In this document: positions 1-10,003 of the stretch, piece after piece
How positions within the stretch are numbered: the stretch's first letter is position 1
Layout of the letters: each line of letters opens with the position of its first letter
Source: Symbiodinium natans
Taxonomy: Eukaryota > Sar > Dinophyceae > Suessiales > Symbiodiniaceae
Assembly: GCA_905221605.1 (NCBI GenBank)
Contig: CAJNDS010002364.1
Span: 211,001 to 275,000, forward strand
Direction of reading: 5' to 3'
DNA: 64,000 nt
Position numbers and translations under genes: made by a program
Notes under the pieces: generated by a model
What the model was told of the DNA's origin: nothing
What the model saw: only the letters and a program-made list of their open reading frames with translations
Databases searched by the model: none

Positions 1-121
1 GGCTTGCCTAGGTCTTCAATTCGAGGCCCTAAGCCTTGACCCCCAAACCCTCAACACCTAAACCCTGAACCCCTTTCAAAGGAATCAGAGGCCAGTTTCG
101 GACTTTGGGGACTTAGGGCTT

Positions 122-277
122 GGGGTTTGGGGTTTAGGGTTTAGGGTTTAGGGTTCGGGTTTCGGGTTTAGGGTTTAGGGTTTTGGGTTTTGGGTTTAGG
201 GTGCAGGGTCTAGGGTTTAGGGGGGCTTAGGGTAGTCACCCTAAACCCTAAACCCTGAGCCCTAAACCCTGAACGTT
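122..277. repeat. Telomere-like tracts, G strand then C strand
   Basis: Degenerate TTTAGGG repeats run to about 233. They are followed at once by CCCTAAA repeats from about 237, so the two tracts face each other as an inverted pair. TTTCGGG, TTTTGGG and CCCTGAG variants are present. Confidence 0.9.
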
Positions 278-1074
278 TAGGGCCCCTCGCGTGCGTGAGG
301 CTGGCATCTTGCAGCGCGCGCTGCTCGGCCCGGGACCTTGGCGGAGAGGGGCAGGGGGCATGTGCTCATGAGTCATTGACTACTTCTCTTGTTTTTTGCT
401 TTGTTTGTGTGTGTGTGTGTGTTTTTCTTGTTTTTTTTTTTGGGGGGGGAGTGATAGAGCTTCGTTTAGGCTTTGGGGGCTCTGTGGGTTAAGGGGGCTT
501 GTCAGGGCTTGCAGCTCAGTATTGCGAGCATCCCGCAGGCTTCGATCAAAGACCCTAAGAGCCCTAAAGCCCTCAAAAAGCACGAAGCTCTTAAAGCCTA
601 AAAAGCCATAGCATCCCTTAAAACCGAGAACCATGCAAAGCCTTGAAGCACTGAAAGCCCTTAACGCCTTTGCTGCCGTTTAAGCCTAAAGCCCACAAAA
701 CCCTTAAAGCCATGAAAGCCCTAAAGCCCCAACTCCCGAAAATCCCTAACTTCCTAAGACCCTAAATACGACCTTTAAAACCCCTTGAAAGCCCTTAACG
801 ATCTTCAAATCCGTCAAGGCCCTCAAGCCCTCTCGCCCTCCTAAGGCACGAAAGGCCTGAAAGACCTAAAGCCCTAAAACCCTAAAAGACCAACCCTAAA
901 CCCTAATCCCTAAACCCTAAACCCAAAACCCTAAACCCTAAACCCTAAACCCCCCAAAAAACAGCCCGTAAGCGCCCTGCTCCCCAGGCCTCTGGACGCC
1001 TGATGTCCTCCGCGTCTCCCGCACCTCCGCGCCCTGCTTTGACGGCGTCTTCTCGCCAGAGGCCAGGGTCTTAC
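278..1074. other. A+C-rich sequence with decayed CCCTAAA units
   Basis: After a GC-rich stretch and a GT/poly-T/poly-G tract (400-450), the sequence is a run of loosely spaced CCCTAAA-like words such as AAAGCCCT, ending in a cleaner C-strand tract at 892-951. No convincing coding island was seen; the open frames across it are by-products of the repeat. Confidence 0.5.
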
Positions 1075-1740
1075 AGGGTTTTGGGTTTAGGGGTTTAGGG
1101 GTTTAGGGTTTAGGGGCTTTAGGGGTTTTAGGGGTTTTAGGGTTTAGGGTTAGGAGTTTCACGGTTTAGGGGTTTTAGGGTTTAGGGTTTCAGGGGTTTT
1201 GGGGTTCAGGGTTTAGGGGTCAGGGGTTTAGGGTTAAGCTGCGGGTGCAACAAAGCGTCAGGAAATATTGTCGGGACGCAGAACTTCCAAGACCTCTTAA
1301 CTGAAAAGTTCCTAAACCGAAGCCCTAAACTCCAGCATGATGTCTTTTTTTGGGAGGTTCCGTAGGTCAGGATCCAATGTTGATTCTCGGCAGCAGAGTC
1401 CTAGGTCGAAGCCTCCGCCCCCACCAAAGCCAAAACCCTAAACCCTAAATCCGAAATCCCAAAATCCTAAGGGGTTTAGGGTGTAGGGTCTCCCTAAACC
1501 CTAAACCCCTGACCCATAAACCCTAAACCCTAAACTCCTGAAACCCTAAACCCTAAAACCCCTAAACCCTAAACCGTGAAAACTCCTAACCCTAAACCCT
1601 AAATCCGAAATCCCAAAATCCTAAGGGGTTTAGGGTTTAGGGTGTTTGAGACACTTACCCTCGGCTTAACCCTAAACCCTAAACCCTAAACCCGAAACCC
1701 TATCCCCTAAACCCTAAACACATACGCACCCCTAGGCCTT
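1075..1740. repeat. Alternating G- and C-strand telomere-like tracts
   Basis: G-strand tract 1075-1237 with 7- and 8-base units, then C-strand tracts at 1432-1605 and 1668-1732 with a short G-strand piece near 1625-1650. The intervening unique bits are too short to judge. Confidence 0.85.
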
Positions 1741-1824
1741 AAACCCTAAGCCCCAATCCCTCATCTCGCTCTACCAGATGAAGTCGATTCCGGGGCCAAG
1801 CTTGGTTCACCATGAGAGTGCATG

Positions 1825-2005
1825 GGTTTAGGGTTTAGGGTTTAGGGTTTAGGGTTTAGGGTTTAGGGTTTAGGGTTTAGGGTTTAGGGTTTAGGGTTTA
1901 GGGTTTAGGGTTTAGGTTAGGGTTTAGGGTTTAGGGTTTAGGGTTTAGGGTTTAGGGTTTAGGGTTTAGGGTTTAGGGTTTAGGGTTTAGGGTTTAGGGT
2001 TTAGG
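1825..2005 (+). repeat. Long near-perfect TTTAGGG array
   Basis: About 25 consecutive TTTAGGG units with one shortened unit near 1910. It is one of the longest uniform G-strand arrays in the window, yet ends abruptly in unique sequence, so it is not a chromosome end here. Confidence 0.95.
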
Positions 2006-2068
2006 GGAGCGAAGGCCCTGGAGAGCTGACACCAGGACCAGGGCCCTGCCCGAAAGCTTGGTTTTTGT

Positions 2069-2160
2069 CCCTAAACCCTAAACCCGAAGCCCTAAACCCT
2101 AAACCCTAAACCCTAAACACTAAACCCTAAACCCTAAACCCTAACCCTAAACCCTAAACC
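2069..2160 (-). repeat. CCCTAAA array
   Basis: C-strand array that follows the 1825-2005 G-strand array after about 65 bp of unique sequence, giving an inverted pair. Confidence 0.9.
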
Positions 2161-2225
2161 AAGACCTTCGCCATAGCCTGCGTGTCATTGGCAGCCTAAG
2201 AATCAACGAGACTCCGGGGCCTTCT

Positions 2226-2292
2226 TGGGTTTCCTTATTTAGTAGGAATATTAAAGTTGGACCTTTTTCCCCTTGGCTATTGGAGAACTAAG
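2226..2292 (+). mobile_element. Family G palindromic element, partial copy
   Basis: Contains the block TTTCCTTATTTAGTAGGAAT followed by AAAGTT..CCTTTTT and CTTGG.TATTGGAGAA. The same block recurs at 10932-11117, 39050-39152 and 49547-49650. This copy lacks the left part seen in the 39-kb copy. Confidence 0.6.
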
Positions 2293-2366
2293 AGTCCCTT
2301 AGCCTCCGCTGAGCTCATATGGCCTTCCTTGGAGGCCTGCTGCAAATCGCCTGCAACCTGACTGTA

Positions 2367-2830
2367 CCCTGAACCCTAAACCCTAAACCCTAAACCCTAA
2401 ACCCTGCACCCAAGGGTATGCAGAAGTAATTGCTTGCTCGCCGGCTCCGCTCCGTGCGATGACTAGACACAGCCGTTCCCTCGAGCCCTAAACCTCTCAA
2501 AGCCCACCCGAAACACTAAACTTATTAGACCCCTGAACCTTATAAACCCCTAAATCCCCCCTTAAACCCCCTGAACCCCTAAACACTGAACACCCGCTAC
2601 ATCCCAAACCCTGTGCACCCCCTGAGCCCTAAATCCTAAATCCTAAACCCTAAACCCTAAACCCTAAACCCTACACCCTAAACCCTAAACCCTGAACCAT
2701 AAACCCTAAACCCCAAACCCTAAACCCTAAACCCTAAACCCTAAACCCTACACCCTAAACCCTAAACCCTGAACCTTAAACCCTGAACCCTAAACCCTAA
2801 ACCCCAAACCCTAAACCCTACGCCCTAAAC
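2367..2830 (-). repeat. CCCTAAA tracts
   Basis: C-strand tracts at 2367-2406 and 2628-2830, separated by decayed units. Repeated variant words such as CCCTACACCC and CCCTGAACC appear more than once, which points to local duplication of sub-blocks. Confidence 0.9.
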
Positions 2831-2834
2831 CTAG

Positions 2835-2906
2835 AGGCGCACCGGGCCTTCCAATCCGCTGCCAGCGACCTCCCACCAAGAGTCCCGGCCTTGGGGCAGC
2901 CCTCGG
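2835..2906 (+). CDS. Exon-like island, unknown protein
   Basis: The island is open in one frame (residues begin EAHRAFQSAASDLPP) between a C-strand tract ending in CTAG and a G-strand tract. The right edge TCGG|GTCTTAGGG would supply a GT donor. There is no ATG or stop, so if real this is an internal exon. Product unknown; alternative frames are also open because the island is short. Confidence 0.35.
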
Positions 2907-2908
2907 GT

Positions 2909-3180
2909 CTTAGGGTTTAGGGTTTAGGGTTTAGGGTTTAGGGTTTAGGGTTTAGGGTTTAGGGTTTAGGGTTTAGGGTTTAGGGTTTAGGGTTTAGGGT
3001 TTTTAGGGTTTAGGGTTTAGGGTTAGGGTTTAGGGTTTAGCGCTTAGGGTTTAGGGTTTAGGGTTTAGGGTTTAGGGTTTAGGGTTTAGGGTTTAGGGTT
3101 TAGGGTTTAGCGCTTAGGGTTTAGGGTTTAGGTTTAGCGCTTAGGGTTTAGGGTTTAGGGTTTGGGGTTAGGGTCTTTAG
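2909..3180 (+). repeat. TTTAGGG array with regularly spaced variants
   Basis: About 36 units. The variant TTTAGCGC recurs at about 3037, 3107 and 3135, suggesting higher-order duplication of a multi-unit block. Confidence 0.9.
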
Positions 3181-3780
3181 GGGTTGTAGGGGGCTTTTAG
3201 GAGGGTTTAGGGTGGGGGTTTGGGGTTTTAGGATTTTGGGGTTTTTCGGGGGCTTCAGCAGATGGGGGCTTTGCGGGGGTTATAGGTGTTTAGGGTTGAG
3301 GGTTTAGGGTTTCTTACGGGGGTTTGGGGGGAGTTTAGGGGGTTCTGGGCGTCTTGGGGGGTTTGCGAGGTTTAGGGTGTTTAGGGGGTGCTTTATTTCA
3401 GTGTTTAGGGTTTAGGATTTGGGTTTCGATTTGGGCGTGTTTGGGGCTTAAAGGGGTTTAGGGGGTGTTTGGGTGTTTGGTGGGTTTTGGGCGGGTTTCA
3501 GGAGGTTTGTAGGGGGTTTTGGGGGTCTTTGGTGGTGGTTTTTGAGGGGTTTGGGGGGGGGGGGGGGGGGTTAGGATTTGAGGTTCAGAGGGTTTGGCTT
3601 TAGGAAATTACGGGGTTTTGGAGAGGTTAGGGGTTTAGGGGGGATTTCGGGGGCTTGGGGGATTTTGAGGGGTTTTGGGAGGTTGCGAAGGCCGGGGGGT
3701 TTTGGGGGGTTTCGGGGGGTTGGGGGTTTCAGAGGGTTTTGGGGATTGAGGGCTAGAGCCTCAACCTTTAACCCCGCCCT
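3181..3780 (+). repeat. Degenerate G/T-rich tract
   Basis: Decayed GGGGTTT words with a poly-G run near 3557-3570. The open frame across it is a consequence of low complexity, not a gene. Confidence 0.7.
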
Positions 3781-3889
3781 CTAACACCCTAAACCCGCGC
3801 AACTGTGCTCCAAAAGCAGCCAACCTTTGAAAAGCCTCTTATGATATGGGGCTACCAAGACTCCGCCCCTCCGAAATCACACGCCAAGC

Positions 3890-4410
3890 CCCAAACCCTA
3901 ACCCTAAACCGTAAACCCCGGACAAGGCTCTCTTCACCCTAAACCCCAAAATTTAAGACCGATCTCCAGGCTCCTCGGGGCCTGCAGACGATGGAAGGCG
4001 GATCATCACAGGGTGTCGGGGCCACCGGGTAGGGTTTGGGGTTTGGGGCTTGGGGCTTGGGGCTTGGGGCTTGGGGCTTGGGGCTTGGGGCTTGGGGCTT
4101 GGGGCTTGGGGCTTGGGGCTTAGGGTTTAGGGTTTAGGGTTTAGGGTTTAGGGTTTCGGGGCCACCGGGTTAGATGGACGGTTGTAAGTACATTTGCATT
4201 TGGATTGGTAAGTACCATGGACCCCTGTCCCCGCAGCTACTCCCGAGCCTCGAGGGGCTACTTCCTTCCGGACCAACGTCCACAGCCAGTCCCTCAAACC
4301 CCCGAACCCTAAAACCCTAAACCCTGGACCCTAACCCCTATAAACCCTAAACCCTGGACCCTAAACCCTAAACCCTAACCCCTATAAACCCTAAACCCTA
4401 AACCCTAATG
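3890..4410. repeat. C-strand tract, (GGGGCTT)n variant array, C-strand tract
   Basis: Decayed CCCTAAA units at 3890-3960, a homogeneous GGGGCTT variant array at about 4036-4115 passing into TTTAGGG (4116-4163), then CCCTAAA units at about 4300-4410. The phrase GGGGCCACCGGGT occurs on both sides of the G-strand block (near 4018 and 4159), so the array is bracketed by a short direct repeat. Confidence 0.85.
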
Positions 4411-4812
4411 TCCGTTTCTTGCCCGGAACAGGCCGCTCCTTAGCCTGCGGGCCTAGGTCGCTAGCCCGCCTCCCACAGCAGCCACGACCGACCCGATCGT
4501 TAAAGTCATCACTCGTGGCTTCTTTGCGCCTTTTGGAAAGAGCTTCAAAAAGAATACCCCAAAGGTTTCGGGCCAGGACGTCCCGGCGCTTAGGCCACCG
4601 CTCAAAAATCGAGTCATGCCACACGAAAGAGACTATTCCCGCGTATTTGAGGATCGCTTGGCCGTTACGTTGGGCGTGGAGAACGGCCTAAACCCCAAAA
4701 CCCCAAAACCCTTATTCACTGTTAACTTTTATCCCCTCAACCGAAAGCCGCTACATTAGAGGACCGCTGGCACGAGGATCCGGTGTTGGCTTGGCGCTGC
4801 TCTTAAAGCTCG
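4411..4812. other. Unique sequence without a clear gene
   Basis: About 400 bp of mixed-composition DNA with overlapping open frames on both strands, none clearly preferred. It may be intron or 5' sequence of the candidate gene that follows. Confidence 0.3.
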
Positions 4813-5079
4813 ATGCACGTTCTTTGTTTGGTCGTAAATGTGTGGGAAATGGCTTGTTTGCATTTGTCAGGTCTGCCGAATCCGGTACAACTTTTGCGCT
4901 GTGTGCAGACGACATGGATCTTGGCGCGGATGCATGCGCGATCGTCCGTTGCGATGGGTCATGTGTTTACGGCCAACGAGCGCCGGCATCATGGGAAAGA
5001 AACTCGCCGACCTTTTGCGTGCGCCGTGGCGTCAAAGGTGTGGGAGATTTATTGCCTGGCTCACGTTATGAGAGAAGGA
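4813..5079 (+). CDS. Candidate coding segment upstream of two well-bounded exons
   Basis: Open frame from an ATG, rich in Cys, His and Trp, ending with residues AHVMREG before a stop. The phrase VMRE recurs at the end of the next exon (5200-5364), and GTGTGGGA near 4840 and 5040 starts two similar stretches, so the segment may contain related repeats. Two other frames are partly open here; the boundary with the next exon is not resolved. Product unknown. Confidence 0.3.
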
Positions 5080-5199
5080 TAGCAGGCAGAACGTTGGTGC
5101 AGGCGAACATCGGCAAGGGACAGATTGAGGCGCTATCTGTGATGAAGGCGTGGGCTTTTTTGACTCCCAGGTTTGTCTTTTCGTCTTGTCTTTTTCCAG

Positions 5200-5364
5200 C
5201 AGGCTATCCAGGGAAAGCACTGTCGCGGCAGCAAGCTCAACGACTCAACGGCCTCTCGACTCTGTCGAGTCTGGTCAAGACGCTCACGTCTTATCGTGAG
5301 AGATCGTTATCTGAGACCGTGGTGCATGGGTCGGTTCTTTTATGTCGTCTGTGTTATGCGCGAG
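5200..5364 (+). CDS. Exon with clear splice edges, unknown protein
   Basis: Preceded by a long pyrimidine run ending TTTTTCCAG and followed by GAG|GTCAGT. It is exactly 55 codons, phase 0 at both ends, basic (residues such as RRSRLIVRDRYLRPWC) and ending VVCVMRE. It splices in frame to 5437-5484 across a 72-nt GT-AG intron. No known domain recognised. This is one of the best-bounded exon candidates in the window and its introns lack telomere repeats. Confidence 0.5.
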
Positions 5365-5436
5365 GTCAGTTTTGTTTTTGCTTGTTTTTTTCGCTTATCG
5401 TGCGCCGTAGTTCGATGGGTTGCTCGTTTCTTGCAG

Positions 5437-5484
5437 CCTGGGATGTGTTTTTGGGTTCCTGGTTTCTGTTGGTTAGATGTGTGA
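5437..5484 (+). CDS. Terminal exon of the 5-kb candidate gene
   Basis: The acceptor CGTTTCTTGCAG precedes an in-phase continuation (PGMCFWVPGFCWLDV) that ends at TGA. The intron 5365-5436 is pyrimidine-rich. Short and unrecognised, but the phase agreement with the previous exon supports it. Confidence 0.42.
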   Translation, partial: PGMCFWVPGFCWLDV

Positions 5485-6028
5485 TAGGTTTTTTGTTCGA
5501 CGCATGTGTCACTTGAGAGGATATGAACCACAAAATTCAATGACAATTATTACCCGCTTGATTCGATAAAGGTGAATGATCATATGCTGCGGAAAATATG
5601 TTTCCTCGACCCTTGCAACTGAAGAACCTTGGCAGCGGATAAATTCCTTATCCATTGTTAAAGACAGGATGGCCGAATTCTCAGTCTTCCTTTTTTTTCA
5701 CAGTGCCTGGCGACCGATAAGGTCCTTGCATGGCCGAACAGTGTCTTTTTAAGTGGTATTCTGTCGCTAGATGCTCGTGGTTTAGATCCTCGGGGACTTT
5801 TGCATAAGGAGTGAAAAGAACTCGGCGACAAGCTCGCCAGAGGTACAACATAGCGCGGCACGTTTCGCAGCTGCATAACTCTCAATTACATAGATGCCTG
5901 TAGAAGCCCCAAAGGCCCCCCCCCCTACCTACTGTAGGCACCATATGCACAAGCCCCCATATATATATATATATATATTATTTATTTATATCTATATTTA
6001 TACCCTTTGAAGATTTGATTCCTTCAAT
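5485..6028. other. Unique sequence and AT microsatellite
   Basis: No supported gene. A minus-strand open frame of 75 codons (5658-5885) has no other support. Poly-C at about 5920 and an (AT)n stretch at about 5957-6003 lead into a palindromic element. Confidence 0.4.
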
Positions 6029-6150
6029 ACTTGGAGGTTCATGGTACTTAATAACCCAATTATAACTGTACTTGTAAGCCCCTTCAGTGCCCTAATGTGG
6101 TTATAGTTGCGTTACAAGTACAGAGAGAATTGGGTGGTAAGTACCCTGAA
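6029..6150. mobile_element. Family A palindromic element (MITE-like)
   Basis: Left end ACTTGGAGGTTCATGGTACTT and right end GGTAAGTACCCTGAA are imperfect inverted copies. The interior has AATTATAACTGTACTT and AAGCCCCTT..TGCCCTAATGTGG, shared with ten other copies in the window. No coding capacity, so it would be a non-autonomous element. Confidence 0.75.
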
Positions 6151-6152
6151 TA

Positions 6153-6206
6153 ATCCCTAAACCCTAAACCCTAAACCCTAAACCCTAAACCCTAAACCCT
6201 AAACCT
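6153..6206 (-). repeat. CCCTAAA array
   Basis: Seven or so perfect units between family A element 6029-6150 and the exon-like island at 6220. Confidence 0.9.
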
Positions 6207-6219
6207 CAAGCCCCCTCAG

Positions 6220-6301
6220 CTGCATGGTGGGCAGGCCATCTTTGGCTGCATGGGCTCCTGCCGTCTGCCCCTGAGAGCGCCAGTGGCCCTGAGACCTTGG
6301 G
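6220..6301 (+). CDS. Exon-like island, C tract before and G tract after
   Basis: Acceptor CCCCCTCAG sits directly after the CCCTAAA array. The open frame begins LHGGQAIFGCMGSC. The right edge TTGG|GTTTGAGGG gives a GT donor inside the first telomere-like unit. Product unknown. Confidence 0.42.
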
Positions 6302-6550
6302 GTTTGAGGGTTTAGGGTCTTAGAGGTTGAGGGTTTTAGAGGTTTTTTGGGGTTTTAGAGGTTGAGGGTTTTAGGGTTGAGGGTTTTTGGGGTTTTTTGG
6401 GTTTTAAGGCTTTTAGGGTTGAGGGTTTTTGGGTTTTAGGGTTTTAGGGTTTTTTGGTTTTGGGGTTTTGGGGTTTTAGGGTTTAGGGTTTATAGGGTTT
6501 TAGGGTTTAGGGTTTAGGAGTTAGGGTTTGGGGTTTAGGGTTTAGGGTAT
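6302..6550 (+). repeat. Degenerate G-strand tract
   Basis: Units vary among TTTAGGG, TTTTAGGG, TTGAGGG and TTTTTGGGG, becoming cleaner at the right end. Confidence 0.85.
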
Positions 6551-6605
6551 CTACTTCCAGCATGGCCCTTATCTTGCCGTGAAGGTCCTACCTTGAACAG
6601 GAAAC

Positions 6606-6695
6606 ATGAGTAACTCCCTCGATGAAGGATATGTACCCAAAGGTCCTGATGGACCTGACCAAACCACTTCGTGGGGACCAAGCAAGACCAGGCAC
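6606..6695 (+). CDS. Exon-like island with ATG
   Basis: Open from an ATG (MSNSLDEGYVPKGPDG) to the edge of a C-strand tract. Here the flanks are reversed (G tract before, C tract after) relative to most islands. The minus strand is also open, so direction is uncertain. Confidence 0.3.
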
Positions 6696-6935
6696 CCTAA
6701 ACCCTAACCCTCAACCCTAAGCCCTAAGCCCTAAGCCCTAAACCCTGCACGAGGGTTCAGTTTACAATTTTGGGTTCAGGCTGTGCTGGGCGTGTTGAGG
6801 GGAGGGAGGGTGGTTTGGGTGTGGGGTGCAGGGTTTAGGGTTTAGGGTTTAGGGTTTAGGGGTTAGGGGTTAGGGTTTAGGGGTTAGGGGTTAGGGTTTA
6901 GGGGTTAGGGTTTAGGGTTCAGGGGGTAGACCCGA
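6696..6935. repeat. C-strand tract then G-strand tract
   Basis: CCCTAA/CCCTAAG units at about 6696-6748, about 80 bp of T/G-rich unique sequence, then TTTAGGG and GGGGTTAGG units to 6935. Confidence 0.85.
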
Positions 6936-7208
6936 AACCCAGCGGAAACGAGGTGCTCGAGGGCTCCAAGGCTTCAGGGGTTTCGGGTTTAGGGTTGAGG
7001 ATCTCGGGTTTGGGGGGGGGGGGGGGGGGGGGAAGGTGTTGGCGTCTAGTCTTAGGGCTTTTGGGCCTTGAGTTTTGCAGCGCAGTGTTGTTGTGGGGTT
7101 TCGGGTTTTGTTGAGGTTTCTACTCGCAAAGTGACCCGAAGCATTTGCGCCAGTCAAGACCCTAAGCACCCAAAAGCCTGGGGTTTCCTGGACCTGAACC
7201 CTTCTGAA

Positions 7209-7344
7209 AGCTTCATGGTACTTAATAACCCACTTCTAACTGTTCTTATATCCCAATTATAACCACATTAGGGGCACCTAAGGGGCTTAAAAGTGGCTAG
7301 AAGTACAGTTACATTTGGGCTATTAGTACCATGAACCTCGAAGT
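7209..7344. mobile_element. Family A palindromic element
   Basis: Inverted ends TTCATGGTACTTAATAACCC and the matching TAGTACCATGAACCTCGAAG enclose the family core (AACTGTTCTTAT, ACCACATTAGGGGCAC, GGGGCTTAAAAGTGG). Confidence 0.75.
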
Positions 7345-8100
7345 AAACCCTAATCCCTGAATCTCGGGATCCTCGCCCTAAACCCTGAACCCCAAACCTC
7401 CCCCTACAGAACCCAAAACGAAAGGGATCGGATGTTCCGAATCCCTGGCCCAAAGGTCACAGACCTTCACACGCTTAAGGCTTCACGGTTTAGCGCTTGG
7501 GTTTTAGTGTGGGGTGCTTCCGTGGTTGGGTGCAGGGTTCAGAAGTTAGAGGTTTGAGGGTTTTGGCGCGCTGCTAGAAAAAAACCATAACCCGACTTGC
7601 ACACCCCTGGTCTGCGTCGAGGATGCGCAGTGTGCGTCAGTACGCGACTGTCCGGTCTCCCAGAAAGGGGGCCTCGCGGACTTAAGAAAGGGTTTAGGAT
7701 CGAGACTTCAAAGATTAAACCCTAAACCCTAAAATCCTCCCGCCCCCCCCCCCCCCCCCCCCCCCCATTTTACCCCTTACAAAACCCGCATACCCCGAGT
7801 GACCCTGTATATGCTTGTTATCCTGAAGTCTAGGGCTACCTTCGCACCCATAGTCTCACTCGTGTGCCGCTGTAAACCCTAAAACCTGCCAATCCTCTGA
7901 AGCATCTAGACCCTAATCCCCCTAACCCTCTCAAACCTAAAGCCTCTACACCCTAAACCCTCTACACCCTAAACCCTAAACCCTAAACCCTAAACCCTAA
8001 ACCCTAAACCCTAAACCCTAAACCCTAAACCCTAAACCTTGAACCCGAATCCCTAAACCCTGAACCCTAACCCCAAGCCCTGAACCCTAAACCATAAATC
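7345..8100. repeat. Decayed tracts, poly-C run and C-strand array
   Basis: The unique part (7400-7700) shows no clear exon. A C run of about 25 lies at 7741-7766, then a C-strand array at about 7935-8095 with repeated CCCTCTACA variants. Confidence 0.7.
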
Positions 8101-8107
8101 ATACCAG

Positions 8108-8190
8108 GAGGAGTCAGGGAGGCGATTGCTGAGAGTTTGTTGTTTCCGGGTAGTCGAAAGACTCGGCCCCTGCCGAAAGCGCTAAGTTAA
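8108..8190 (+). CDS. Terminal exon-like island
   Basis: After ACCAG the frame reads GVREAIAESLLFPGSRKTRP and ends at TAA (8188-8190). A C-strand tract lies before it; the sequence after the stop would be 3' UTR. Unknown product. Confidence 0.38.
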
Positions 8191-8242
8191 GCGCTTGAGC
8201 CCGAAACCCTGAGTCCTTATGATGAGATGGTTGCTGGGCTCC

Positions 8243-8305
8243 CCTAACCCTAAACCCTAAACCCTAAGCGCTAAACCCTAAACCCTAAACCCTAAACCCT
8301 AAACC
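8243..8305 (-). repeat. CCCTAAA array
   Basis: About eight units, one reading CCCTAAGCG, immediately before the 8309 island. Confidence 0.9.
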
Positions 8306-8308
8306 AAC

Positions 8309-8366
8309 TCGGAGGCCTGGAAGAAGGCCAACCTCCAGCTCACCATGCCTTCCAGCGCCCCGGCAG
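8309..8366 (+). CDS. Exon-like island ending at a GTTTAGGG donor
   Basis: Open frame SEAWKKANLQLTMPSSAPA between a C-strand array and a G-strand array. The right edge is GGCAG|GTTTAGGG, so the repeat begins exactly where a GT donor is expected. The acceptor side is less clear (CCAACTCGGAG). Confidence 0.42.
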
Positions 8367-8430
8367 GTTTAGGGTTTAGGGTTTAGGGTTTTGGGTTTGG
8401 GGTTTGGGGTTTGGGGTTTGGGGTTTGGGT
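8367..8430 (+). repeat. TTTAGGG/TTTGGGG array
   Basis: Begins with GTTTAGGG at the exon edge and drifts to TTTGGGG. Confidence 0.9.
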
Positions 8431-8642
8431 CATGTGAGTTTTTTCAGTGCAATCTGCTGAGCCCTCGGCGAGCGAATGGCCGCCGTAGCCCGACGACTGC
8501 AAGGCTTGCTGCTGACGACACCCCCCAAGTCGCAAACCCCGAAATCCTAAACCCTTAAGCTCGTAAACCATAGCCCTCTGAGCCCCGAAATCCCGAAACC
8601 CTCCCTAAACCCTAAGCCCCAAGCCCTAAACCCTTATGTAAG

Positions 8643-8742
8643 CCTTCCACCCCGAGGCGTCGAGCATCTCTTTGGCGAGCCGCTCGTTTTCGACACGGTG
8701 GCGGACGCCGAAGCGGCTGGCGTCATGTGGCTGGAGGCGACC
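8643..8742 (+). CDS. Exon-like island, unknown protein
   Basis: Open frame LPPRGVEHLFGEPLVFDTV, then an acidic/alanine stretch ending MWLEAT. G/C-rich third positions fit coding. The left edge is TATGTAAG; C-strand repeats flank both sides. Internal exon if real; not recognised. Confidence 0.45.
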
Positions 8743-9240
8743 CGAAACCCTAAAGCCTAAACCCGAAAGCCTAAACCCTAAAGCCTAAAGCCTAAAACCT
8801 AAACCCAAAACCCTAAACCCTAAGCCCTAAACCCTAAACCCTACCTTACGAAACCAACACTGTTTTTGTAGGTTACATAAGGACCCCAATTATGAGGGAA
8901 ATCCTAAACTAGCACCTATTCTTTTGTAGGTTTCCCAAGAAGCCTACACAATTGGGTATTTCATGCGCAGGCCTTTGAATTGAACGTTGAGTTTCATGGA
9001 ATAAACCACTCCTCCCCTCCTCCCTCAAGGGTTTGTTCTGGCGCTGGGTCAAAGCATTGTAGGGTGCTTAAGGGAGGGGAGTCAAGGGGGGTATGTAACC
9101 CAAGGTTGCCTAATACCCCCCACTGCTCCCTAAGCTTCCCTAAGCTTCCTTACGTGCCTGCCCCGCTCGAACGCCTTTAAACCCTAAACCCTAAACCGTA
9201 ATCCCTCCCTTAAGAACCCCATAATCCTTAAAGCACCAAG
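8743..9240. repeat. C-strand tract followed by a small palindrome and unique DNA
   Basis: CCTAAA-type units run to about 8845. The block 8850-8960 contains TTTTTGTAGGTTACATAAGGACC and a partly inverted TTTGTAGGTTTCCCAAGAAGCC. The remainder to 9180 has a weak open frame and AAGCTTCC repeats. Confidence 0.5.
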
Positions 9241-9265
9241 TAGAAGAGTTCGAGGCAAGCAGAAT

Positions 9266-9531
9266 GACCTGTCTCAAAAAGGCAGCCTGACTCTGGAGGC
9301 GAGGAACGCTACAGAATCACGTACGAGGCTCGGCAGCTCTTCAGTCAGGTCGCCGACAGCCCTGACATCCCCATGCAAGGCTCAGTTGGCCGGGGACTGC
9401 TCGTGGTGCCTGGCAAGTGGGCTCGGCTCAGCAACATCTCTGAAGCAGGCAAGTGGATCCGCTATGATCAAGGTGGGCTCCAAGGAGATCATCCACGGTG
9501 AGGGTGTCTCAGTTGGCCGCACCCTAGAGGG
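9266..9531 (+). CDS. Exon-like segment with two overlapping good frames
   Basis: One frame (about 9290-9501) reads EERYRITYEARQLFSQ.. and later GLLVVPGKWARLSNIS before a TGA. A second frame is open through the whole segment and looks coding at its ends (NDLSQKGSLTLEA; MIKVGSKEIIHGEGVSVGR). This suggests two coding stretches joined by a small unrecognised intron or by frameshifts. Product unknown. Confidence 0.45.
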
Positions 9532-9534
9532 CTT

Positions 9535-9670
9535 AAACAAACCCTAAACCCTCCCTTGAGCACCCTACAATCCTTAAACCCTAAACCCTAAACCCTAAAC
9601 CCTAAACCCTAAACCCTCCCTTAAGAATCCTACAACCCTTAGACCTTAAACCCTCCGAAACCCTAAACCC
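9535..9670 (-). repeat. CCCTAAA tract with CCCTCCCTTAAG variants
   Basis: The phrase ACCCTCCCTTAAG/GAGCACCCTACAA occurs here and in related form near 9200, so a mixed block has been duplicated. Confidence 0.8.
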
Positions 9671-9904
9671 TTCAACCCTCAAGCCTAAGCCATCCCTTCA
9701 GAACCCAAAAGTTTCGGGGAGTATGGCTTTCCGTCCCTAGAAACCTCAAGAAACCCACAGAAGCAACTCCCAACCCAAACCTTAAAACCCTGAACCCTAA
9801 GCCCTCCGAAGAGCTTCGGGGGTGTTGGCCGAGCACGCGGACCGGTGCTTTTGTCTTGCACAGCACCTCCCCGAAGCCGAAACCCTAAAACCGTAGCCCA
9901 ACCC

Positions 9905-9998
9905 CCAAGCCTTAGGTTTAGTTTTTGGGGTTTGGGGTTTAGGGTTGAGGGTTTAGGGTTTGGGGTTTAGGGTTTAGGGTTTAGGGTTTAGGGTTTTA
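9905..9998 (+). repeat. TTTAGGG tract
   Basis: About 12 units with TTTGGGG variants at the left end. Confidence 0.9.
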
Positions 9999-10003
9999 GC
10001 CCC

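Noticed and set aside
4870-4960. ALCADDMDL in one frame of the 4.8-kb region as a reverse-transcriptase ADD motif
   Set aside because: No other reverse-transcriptase blocks surround it and neighbouring frames are equally open.
5658-5885. Minus-strand 75-codon ORF
   Set aside because: No splice edges, no repeat support and ordinary length for chance; left as unsupported.
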